Below, piece by piece: positions 1 to 5,720 of a DNA stretch of 6,991 nt. Below the pieces are notes generated by a model. The model ran no database searches. It saw only the letters and a list, made by a program, of their open reading frames with translations, and had not been told where the DNA came from. Every line of letters starts with the position of its first letter. The stretch's first letter is position 1. Where the stretch lies: assembly GCA_021545595.1 (NCBI GenBank), contig JAJRVG010000047.1:1-6991 (forward strand). Reading direction: 5' to 3'. The translations under genes were made by a program, and so were the position numbers. Source of the DNA: Zetaproteobacteria bacterium. GTDB lineage: Bacteria > Pseudomonadota > Zetaproteobacteria > Mariprofundales > Mariprofundaceae.

Positions 1-1181
1 TCACCATCCCGACTGAATACATAGACCTCCTGCACAAAGAGATCCAGCCGTGCGCTCTCCATGAACTCTCCGGGATCTTCTGTCTGCTGCAGCAGCTCAG
101 TAAGCTGTTTCAACCACTGGAAATGTTTATGCTCCTCTTCACTTGCATGCCCATCCTTGTAGAGCCAGTGGGCTGCCACACCATCCTCGGCATAGCTATG
201 CATTGATGCGGTTCGAATCTGAATCTCAATACGGTGGTTGTCCGGCCCGATTACCGAGGTGTGCAGCGATTGATAGCCATTCGGTTTGGGCAGGGCAATA
301 TAATCCTTGAAACGACCGGGAACGGGACGGTAGAGACTGTGAATAACCCCCAGCGTGTGGTAACAGGCGGGAGTGTCCTCAACGATGATCCGAAAAGCGA
401 TCAGATCATAAATCTCACTAAAATCGACATGTTTGCGCTTCATTTTGTCATGAATACTGTAGAGATGTTTCATGCGGCCATAGACCTGAGCCTCAATACC
501 CTGGCGATCCAGTGCCTCCTGCAACAGCCCCTCCAGACTTTCACGCGTCCGATGCAGGAACTCCAACTGCCCCTTCATCAACTCCAGAAGCTCTTTATAG
601 GAGCCACTCTCCAGATGTGAAAAAGCAAGATCTTCCATCTCCTGCTTGATCCAGTGAATACCAAGACGGTGGGCAAGCGGTGCGTAGAGTTGCATCGTCT
701 CTTCCGATATCTGCCTGCGCTTCTCCTTCCGCATAAAACCAAGTGTGCGCATGTTATGCAGCCGGTCGGCCAGCTTGATCAGCAGAACACGAAGATCCTG
801 TGCTGTGGCAAGGATCATCTTACGGAAATTTTCAGCCTGCTTATGCTCTGATGAGCGAAAATGGATCTGTCCGATCTTGGTCACACCATCAACCAGTCGT
901 GCCACCTCATCACCAAAACGAGTCTGTACATCCTCCAGCGTGATATGGGTGTCTTCAACAGTGTCATGGAGAAGTGCGGTGACGATGCTATTCACATCCA
1001 GATTCAGACTGGCAAGAATATCCGCCACAGCCAGAGGGTGGGTCATGTAGAGGTCACCTGAGCTGCGCCGCTGATCTTTATGAGCCTGAGCTGCAAAGAC
1101 ATAGGCACGATTAATCAGGTCTATGTCGGCCTTCGGTGAATACGTCTGTACCTTTTCGGTAATTTCAAAGATACGGCTCAT
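1..1181 (-). CDS. spoT/rel: Bifunctional (p)ppGpp synthetase/hydrolase, RelA/SpoT family (partial, C-terminus outside window)
   Basis: This enzyme transfers pyrophosphate from ATP to GDP/GTP to make the stringent-response alarmone (p)ppGpp and also hydrolyses it, in the cytosol. The 393 complete codons visible run from ATG at 1181 to the window edge with no stop. The N-terminal HD hydrolase domain (about residues 20-170) keeps its metal ligands: H34, H72-D73 (LLHDTVEDT) and D139 (KLADRLHNMRT). The synthetase domain (about 230-340) keeps D259 (YDLIAFRIIV), RFKD at 290-293, Y303 in PKPNGYQSLHTSV and E319 (EIQIRT). RFKD is the form found in bifunctional enzymes; synthesis-only RelA has EXDD there. 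The sequence ends at VYVFSRDG, the start of the TGS domain, so roughly 300 residues (TGS, helical, ACT) are missing from view. An in-frame TGA three codons upstream rules out an earlier start, and there is no Shine-Dalgarno before the ATG. It lies 45 bp after rpoZ. The name spoT follows the gmk-rpoZ-spoT order; if the genome has only one such enzyme, rel is better. Confidence 0.96.
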   Translation of the reverse strand, partial: MSRIFEITEKVQTYSPKADIDLINRAYVFAAQAHKDQRRSSGDLYMTHPLAVADILASLNLDVNSIVTALLHDTVEDTHITLEDVQTRFGDEVARLVDGVTKIGQIHFRSSEHKQAENFRKMILATAQDLRVLLIKLADRLHNMRTLGFMRKEKRRQISEETMQLYAPLAHRLGIHWIKQEMEDLAFSHLESGSYKELLELMKGQLEFLHRTRESLEGLLQEALDRQGIEAQVYGRMKHLYSIHDKMKRKHVDFSEIYDLIAFRIIVEDTPACYHTLGVIHSLYRPVPGRFKDYIALPKPNGYQSLHTSVIGPDNHRIEIQIRTASMHSYAEDGVAAHWLYKDGHASEEEHKHFQWLKQLTELLQQTEDPGEFMESARLDLFVQEVYVFSRDG

Positions 1182-1201
1182 GAAAAATCAGATTCAGTCA
1201 T
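1178..1201 (-). other. Possible 7-codon leader ORF overlapping the rel start (ATGA)
   Basis: In the rpoZ-rel gap an ATG at 1201 opens a frame of seven codons (MTESDFS). Its TGA shares bases with the rel ATG in an ATGA overlap, the classic arrangement for translational coupling. Neither this ATG nor the rel ATG has a recognisable Shine-Dalgarno. A seven-codon ORF in a 45-bp gap can easily arise by chance, so this is only a candidate. Confidence 0.2.
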
Positions 1202-1226
1202 AGAACCGAAAAAGAGAGGTTGAGTG

Positions 1227-1484
1227 TTACTCGACCTCATCTTCAAATGAGGCAGCTTCCAGGCGCAGGCGCTCCTGCTCATCCATCGCAAACACAGTCT
1301 CCCACGTAATGTGGCCCTCACCCAGCTCTCTCAGGGCTTGAACAGACGGCTTATGACCCTCTTCATTCTCAATCAGTGGAGGCATGCCGCTCAGCAGCTG
1401 GCGGGCGCGCTTTGAAGAGAGAACGACCATCTCAAAACGGTTGGGATAGTGCCGAATACAATCTTCTATGGTTACTCGTGCCAT
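1227..1484 (-). CDS. rpoZ: DNA-directed RNA polymerase omega subunit
   Basis: This is the small subunit that clamps beta-prime and helps assemble RNA polymerase. At 85 residues it is close to the 91 of E. coli. The family signature fills the N-terminal half: MARVTIEDC at 1-9, then NRFEMVVLSSKRARQL (about 15-30), the conserved helix contacting beta-prime. A later segment, VQALREL, matches the usual conserved ALREI/L stretch, and the tail is acidic, as in many homologues. Residues 2-5 (ARVT) are the omega 'MAR' motif, which in E. coli lines the ppGpp-binding site 1 at the omega/beta-prime interface. The ATG at 1484 is preceded by a strong GGAGG with 10-nt spacing. It sits 52 bp after gmk and 45 bp before rel, the same order as in E. 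coli, and is almost certainly co-transcribed with both. Confidence 0.97.
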   Translation of the reverse strand: MARVTIEDCIRHYPNRFEMVVLSSKRARQLLSGMPPLIENEEGHKPSVQALRELGEGHITWETVFAMDEQERLRLEAASFEDEVE

Positions 1485-1536
1485 GGGTTATTTACCTCCA
1501 GTGATCGTGCTGAGCATATCAAGCATGGTTTAAAAG

Positions 1537-2109
1537 TCACGAATGATTATTCTGATATATGGCCTGAATCTCTTTCAACGCATCATCAAACCGCTCATTC
1601 ACGATCTGATAGTCTGCTTCGCCGGCATGTTCCATCTCACTCGCAGCCGCTGCAACGCGCCTGTTGATAACTACATCATCATCCTGCCCGCGTGATCTCA
1701 ACCGCCGTCGCAGCGTTTCAATGGATGGCGGCAGAATAAAGATACGATGCGCCTGTGGAATCTCCACGGCCACCTGTGCGGCTCCCTGCCAGTCAATCTC
1801 AAGCAGGATATCACGACCACTATCAAGGGCTGCTTCGACATCGGATTTTCGGGTGCCATACAGGTTTCCATGCACATTGGCCCACTCCAGAAAGGCCCCG
1901 TCATCACGCTGAGCCTCAAACAGCGCCTGACTCAGGAAGTGATACTCCCGTCCATCGACTTCACCGGGCCTCGGCTCCCTTGTTGTACAGGATATAGAGA
2001 GGCAGAGGTTCGGACTCTGCTTTAGCAGTGCGTCACAGAGCGTTGATTTGCCGCTCCCGGATGGCCCGGAAACAATAAACAGTTCGCCCCGCTCTGCCCT
2101 GTTCACCAC
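1537..2109 (-). CDS. gmk: Guanylate kinase
   Basis: It phosphorylates GMP to GDP with ATP, an essential cytosolic step that supplies GTP/dGTP and the substrate for (p)ppGpp. At 190 residues it is slightly shorter than the 207 of E. coli, with the whole fold present. The P-loop is GPSGSGKS at 15-22. The GMP-binding region contains SCTTREPRPGEVDGREYHF (40-58) and YGT (84-86). ILLEIDWQGA (101-110) is the conserved strand that follows, and the arginine-rich LRRRLRSRGQDD (133-144) with NRR (149-151) is the lid. The start is GTG at 2109, directly after the ferredoxin TAA with no gap; a second GTG follows at 2106, and there is no in-frame ATG before the P-loop. The Shine-Dalgarno is poor (only a G-rich run inside the ferredoxin end), so translation probably depends on ribosomes finishing the ferredoxin. 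The stop is TGA, 52 bp before rpoZ. Confidence 0.96.
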   Translation of the reverse strand: MVNRAERGELFIVSGPSGSGKSTLCDALLKQSPNLCLSISCTTREPRPGEVDGREYHFLSQALFEAQRDDGAFLEWANVHGNLYGTRKSDVEAALDSGRDILLEIDWQGAAQVAVEIPQAHRIFILPPSIETLRRRLRSRGQDDDVVINRRVAAAASEMEHAGEADYQIVNERFDDALKEIQAIYQNNHS

Positions 2110-2361
2110 TTACGCCTGCCCCGTCAAAGCTCTGTATCTCTCCATCAGCTGACCCCCGGATTCAGGACGTTCCGGATCATGGGGAATACAGTCCACCGGA
2201 CAGACCAGTTGACACTGAGGCTCATCAAAATGGCCCACACACTCCGTACATAGATCAGGATTAATCTCATAAATCTCTTCACCTTCAAAAATGGCCTCAT
2301 TGGGGCATTCAGGCTCACATACTGCACAGTTAATGCAGTCATCGGTAATCATCAAAGCCAT
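2110..2361 (-). CDS. Alvin/YfhL-type 2[4Fe-4S] ferredoxin
   Basis: This is a small soluble electron carrier with two low-potential [4Fe-4S] clusters, 83 residues long. The first motif is C9-x2-C12-x2-C15-x3-C19-P. The second is C38-x2-C41-x8-C50-x3-C54-P, followed by C58. The eight-residue loop between C41 and C50 and the roughly 25-residue helical tail after the clusters mark the Allochromatium vinosum (Alvin) / E. coli YfhL subfamily rather than clostridial ferredoxins. The N-terminus ALMITDDCINC closely resembles the A. vinosum protein as I remember it. A GAGGGGAG sequence lies 9 nt before the ATG. It follows the symporter by 34 bp and runs straight into gmk, with its stop and the gmk start adjacent. 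No redox enzyme in the window identifies its partner. In other bacteria such proteins have been linked to iron-sulfur metabolism and various reductases; the role here is unknown. Confidence 0.93.
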   Translation of the reverse strand: MALMITDDCINCAVCEPECPNEAIFEGEEIYEINPDLCTECVGHFDEPQCQLVCPVDCIPHDPERPESGGQLMERYRALTGQA

Positions 2362-2395
2362 GAGCGATTGCTCCCCTCTATCCTGTTCGACGCTG

Positions 2396-3910
2396 CTATC
2401 GACTCAGTTCCCGATCCAGCTCACCGCTACGAAGTTTAGTCATATATTCTTTCAGCGCATCAGATACTTTGCCCTGCAACAGGTAGAGCGCCAGAAAGTT
2501 CGGGAAGGCCATCGATAACAACAACAAGTCGCTGAAATCAAGAATATTACCGGCACTGATCAGCGAGGCCAGCACCACAAACATCAGGAAAATAATGCGA
2601 TAGACCATAGAAAATCGTTCGCCAAACACGTAGGTCCAGCAACGCTCGCCGTAGTAAGACCATGATATCATCGTCGAATAGGCGAACAGCACCACAGATA
2701 CCGACAGAATAATGGGAAACCAGGAGATAACTGAACCGAAGGCCACAGCTGTCAACGCTGCACCCTTGCTGGCCTCAACCAGCGCATGGTGCTCAGGCGC
2801 ATTCCATACACCTGTCAAAATGATTACCAGCGCCGTCATGGTGCAGATAATCACCGTATCAATAAACGGCTCATACAGCGCCACAAATCCCTGCCGAACG
2901 GGGTATTTTACCGATGCTGCTGAATGGGCAATGGCCGCCGAACCGATCCCTGCCTCACTGGAAAATGCCGCACGTTTGAAGCCCTGCACCAGCACACCGA
3001 TCATACCCCCGGCGACAGCTGTTGGCGCAAATGCCTCCGTCACAATCATCGTCAGTGCGGCGGGAACATCAGCCGCGTGTGAAATCACGATCCACAGACA
3101 GGCCGACAGATAGATAAACACCATGGTCGGCACAATGGCCTCCGCCGCGTGGGCAATGCGCTTGATGCCGCCGATAATGACCAGCCCCACCGCACCGGCC
3201 ATGAACACGCCGAACACCCATGGATACTCCTTGAAAAAAGTAACCTCATTCTGCACCGCACCCAGTGCCTGCGATACCTGAAATGCGTTTCCACCGCCGA
3301 GTGATGCCCCGACGCAAAGAACGGCAAACAATACAGCCAGAGACTTGCCGATCCCGGCCATGCCCTTCTCGGCAAAGCCCCTGGAAAGATACTCCATGGC
3401 ACCACCCATCACACGACCATCGGGTCGAAACTCACGATAGGTCTGGGCCAGTGTCACCTCGGTAAATTTTGCCGTCATGCCGAAAAAACCAGCCACAATC
3501 ATCCAGAATGTCGCGCCCGGCCCACCAATACTCACAGCAATGGCCACGCCAGCGATATTACCCAGCCCAACCGTCGCCGACAGTGCAGCACTGAGGGCCT
3601 GAAATGGCGAAACCTCACCTCTGTCATCCGCCGACTGATATTTGCCACGAATCACCCGAAAGGCATGGCCCATCATACGCAGATTGATAAAACCAAATCG
3701 AAACGTCAGATATACCGCACCGACAACCAGCCAGCCAACGATAAACGGCATATTTCCATATGCCTCAGGCAGCACATTATAAAACAGAACATCGGCCATA
3801 TAACCATTCACTGTGCCAAAAAAGGCATCCACTCCATTTTCAGCGGCGTAGGCAGAGTGGGTGTGGAATATGATACTCAGTAGCAGTATCAGCTTAGATA
3901 TGGATTTCAT
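2396..3910 (-). CDS. AGCS-family sodium:amino acid (alanine/glycine) symporter with signal peptide
   Basis: This is an inner-membrane secondary transporter importing small neutral amino acids, typically alanine or glycine, with Na+ (or H+). It has 504 residues, slightly longer than the usual 440-490. Family signatures are SALSATVGLGNIAGVA (about 107-123), IGGPGATFWM (128-137) and FSSEAGIGSAAIAHSAA (316-332). Ten or so hydrophobic segments can be seen at roughly 55-72, 105-125, 131-146, 188-206, 231-249, 258-278, 283-308, 348-367, 385-412, 434-452 and 459-479. The extra length is mainly at the N-terminus: residues 1-22 look like a cleavable signal peptide (K near the start, hydrophobic core LILLLSIIF, AYA before AENG). 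A GGAGG lies 7 nt before the ATG at 3910, and the stop is TAG. It follows pgi by 50 bp and precedes the ferredoxin by 34 bp. The exact substrate and coupling ion cannot be read from sequence; AlsT and DagA are the best-known relatives. Confidence 0.93.
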   Translation of the reverse strand: MKSISKLILLLSIIFHTHSAYAAENGVDAFFGTVNGYMADVLFYNVLPEAYGNMPFIVGWLVVGAVYLTFRFGFINLRMMGHAFRVIRGKYQSADDRGEVSPFQALSAALSATVGLGNIAGVAIAVSIGGPGATFWMIVAGFFGMTAKFTEVTLAQTYREFRPDGRVMGGAMEYLSRGFAEKGMAGIGKSLAVLFAVLCVGASLGGGNAFQVSQALGAVQNEVTFFKEYPWVFGVFMAGAVGLVIIGGIKRIAHAAEAIVPTMVFIYLSACLWIVISHAADVPAALTMIVTEAFAPTAVAGGMIGVLVQGFKRAAFSSEAGIGSAAIAHSAASVKYPVRQGFVALYEPFIDTVIICTMTALVIILTGVWNAPEHHALVEASKGAALTAVAFGSVISWFPIILSVSVVLFAYSTMISWSYYGERCWTYVFGERFSMVYRIIFLMFVVLASLISAGNILDFSDLLLLSMAFPNFLALYLLQGKVSDALKEYMTKLRSGELDRELSR

Positions 3911-3960
3911 GTACCACCCTCCGGTAGAGACTTACTTTGCCCAAAGGATAAAGACTGAAG

Positions 3961-5607
3961 CTAATCCATCCGTCTGGATTTATACTCATTGATAAGCCCG
4001 TTGGTTGAACTATCATGGCTTGTCACGTCACCATCCAGCATCAGTTCAGGAAGTATCTTCCGGGCCAGCTGTTTACCAAGCTCAACTCCCCACTGGTCAA
4101 AGGCGTTGAGATTCCAGATAACACTCTGCACATAGATTTTGTGCTCATACATGGCAACCAGTGCACCCAGGGTTTCGGGAAGCAGCTTCTGGAACAGGAT
4201 CGAATTGGAGGGCCTGTTCCCTGGAAACACCTTATGTGGCAGTAGTGCCTCAAGGGCATCACCACTTAACCCTTCGGCTTCAAGCTCAGAGCGCACCTCA
4301 TCCTCACGCTTGCCCAGCATCAGAGCCTCTGTCTGTGCAAAGAAATTGGAGAGCAGGAGTGTATGGTGCTGGCCGATCGGATTTTTGGTATCTATCGGTG
4401 CAAGAAAATCGGTTGGAACCAGTTTCGTGCCCTGATGAATCAGCTGGTAGAAGGCGTGCTGACCATTGGTGCCGGGTTCGCCCCAGATAATAGGTCCTGT
4501 CGAATAATCAACTGCCTCACCGTCACGTGTAACGCACTTACCGTTACTCTCCATATCTCCCTGCTGAAAGTAAGCCGGGAAGCGGTGCATATACTGATCA
4601 TATGGCAGAATTGCATGCGAATCGGCATCGAAGAAGTTATTATACCAGACACCCAGAAGCCCTAAAATGACAGGTATGTTCTTTTCAAACGGTGCGGAAC
4701 GGAAGTGCTCATCCATATCGTGTGCACCGGCAAGCAGCTTTTCAAAGTTATCCATGCCAATATAGAGGGCAATGGAGAGGCCCACAGCACACCAGAGAGA
4801 GTAGCGGCCACCCACCCAGTCCCAGAACTCAAACATATGATCGGCATCAATACCGAAATTCTGTACAGCCCTGGCATTGGTAGATACCGCCACAAAATGT
4901 TTAGCCACCGCAGCTTTGCTGCCACCCCGGGTCAGAAACCAGTCACGTGCGGTCTTGGCATTGGCAATGGTCTCCTGTGTTGTGAAGGTTTTGGAAACAA
5001 TGACGAAGAGTGTTGTTTCCCGACTCAACCCCTTCAACGTTTCTACAATCTGGGTGCCATCAACATTAGATACAAAGTGAACGTTCAGCCCCTCCTGTGC
5101 AAAAGGCTTCAACGCCTCACACACCATGACCGGGCCGAGGTCGGAACCACCGATGCCAATATTGACAATGTCGGTGATCGGCTTGCCGGTAGAGCCAAGC
5201 CACTCTCCACCACGGACACTGTTGGTAAATTCACGCATACGCGCCAACACACCGTTTATGCCCGGCATCACATCCTCACCATCCACCATGACAGGACGAT
5301 TGGATCGATTCCTCAGGGCAATGTGCAGAACAGCACGATCTTCAGTGTTATTGATCTTCTCACCGCTGAACATACGATCAATGGCTCCCCTCAGACCAGC
5401 CTCATTGGCAAGCTCAAGCAGAAGCCCCATCGTCTCTCTGTTGCAACGGTTTTTTGAGTAGTCGAGCAGAATGTCTTTGAATCTGAAGGAAAACTTGTCA
5501 AAACGTTCAGGATCGTCTTCAAACATCTGCCGCATATGATACTTGGAGATACTTTCATAATGTGCTGACAGTGCTTTCCAGGCCGGAGACTGCGTCAATA
5601 CGGACAT
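3961..5607 (-). CDS. pgi: Glucose-6-phosphate isomerase
   Basis: It interconverts glucose 6-phosphate and fructose 6-phosphate in glycolysis and gluconeogenesis, in the cytosol as a dimer. At 548 residues it matches the E. coli enzyme (549) nearly end to end. Phosphate-binding elements are IGIGGSDLGP (150-159) and SKTFTTQET (205-213). The first family signature, DWVGGRYSLW (263-272), includes R268. The catalytic residues are E353 (in MESNGK), H384 (in NGQHAF) and K512 (in WGVELGKQ), two lower than E355, H386 and K514 of E. coli. The second signature covers about 491-512. No key residue is missing. The ATG at 5607 follows GGAGGGA at 4-nt spacing, and that Shine-Dalgarno lies in one arm of a 7-bp inverted repeat. 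The stop is TAG. It sits 113 bp downstream of the cyclase, the widest gap in the window, so its own promoter may lie there. Confidence 0.97.
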   Translation of the reverse strand: MSVLTQSPAWKALSAHYESISKYHMRQMFEDDPERFDKFSFRFKDILLDYSKNRCNRETMGLLLELANEAGLRGAIDRMFSGEKINNTEDRAVLHIALRNRSNRPVMVDGEDVMPGINGVLARMREFTNSVRGGEWLGSTGKPITDIVNIGIGGSDLGPVMVCEALKPFAQEGLNVHFVSNVDGTQIVETLKGLSRETTLFVIVSKTFTTQETIANAKTARDWFLTRGGSKAAVAKHFVAVSTNARAVQNFGIDADHMFEFWDWVGGRYSLWCAVGLSIALYIGMDNFEKLLAGAHDMDEHFRSAPFEKNIPVILGLLGVWYNNFFDADSHAILPYDQYMHRFPAYFQQGDMESNGKCVTRDGEAVDYSTGPIIWGEPGTNGQHAFYQLIHQGTKLVPTDFLAPIDTKNPIGQHHTLLLSNFFAQTEALMLGKREDEVRSELEAEGLSGDALEALLPHKVFPGNRPSNSILFQKLLPETLGALVAMYEHKIYVQSVIWNLNAFDQWGVELGKQLARKILPELMLDGDVTSHDSSTNGLINEYKSRRMD

Positions 5608-5611
5608 AGGA

Positions 5612-5638
5612 TCCCTCCAAAGAAATTGGGCGGAGGGA
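5612..5638 (-). promoter_or_regulatory. Inverted repeat that could mask the pgi ribosome-binding site
   Basis: In the transcript UCCCUCC is followed by a 13-nt loop and then GGAGGGA, a perfect 7-bp inverted repeat with mostly G-C pairs. The 3' arm is the pgi Shine-Dalgarno itself, ending 4 nt before the AUG. If the stem forms it would hide the ribosome-binding site, as in RNA thermometers and other translational switches. A competing shorter pairing, CCAA with UUGG, uses part of the same arms. The repeat is seen directly; a regulatory role is inference. Confidence 0.4.
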
Positions 5639-5657
5639 ATATCTCAAATTTTGCCTG

Positions 5658-5671
5658 AAAAAGCCAGCTTT
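5658..5671 (-). terminator. Weak candidate terminator between cyclase and pgi
   Basis: About 50 bases after the cyclase stop, the minus strand reads AAAGCTGGCTTTTT, a 4-5 bp stem with a CUGG loop and a run of five T that overlaps the stem. CCAG (5680-5677 region) and CTGG could also pair as an alternative stem. The stem is short and A/U-rich, so at best it is a leaky stop. No better hairpin and no convincing -35/-10 pair is visible in the rest of this 113-bp gap. Confidence 0.2.
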
Positions 5672-5720
5672 AGATCACTGGAGAATTCAGCTTCAAATCT
5701 ATGGAAAGGGTGGTGAATAG

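Noticed and set aside
234..620. Plus-strand open frames in the first 1.1 kb
   Set aside because: They are antisense to the rel synthetase and hydrolase domains, which read without interruption on the minus strand.
1204..1221. AACC/GGTT hairpin with a T-run between rpoZ and rel
   Set aside because: The 4-bp stem is too weak for a terminator, and the T-run is in the loop rather than after the stem.
1488..1526. A 12-codon ORF in the gmk-rpoZ gap (starts MLDML)
   Set aside because: It has no ribosome-binding site, and its end contains the rpoZ Shine-Dalgarno, which accounts for those bases. It is most likely chance.
3911..3926. TACC/GGTA pairing around the symporter Shine-Dalgarno
   Set aside because: The stem is only 4 bp and leaves the GGAGG in the loop, so it would not block translation.
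4705..5457. A 250-codon open frame on the plus strand
   Set aside because: It lies entirely antisense to pgi, whose reading is confirmed by catalytic residues along its whole length. The translated product shows no family features.
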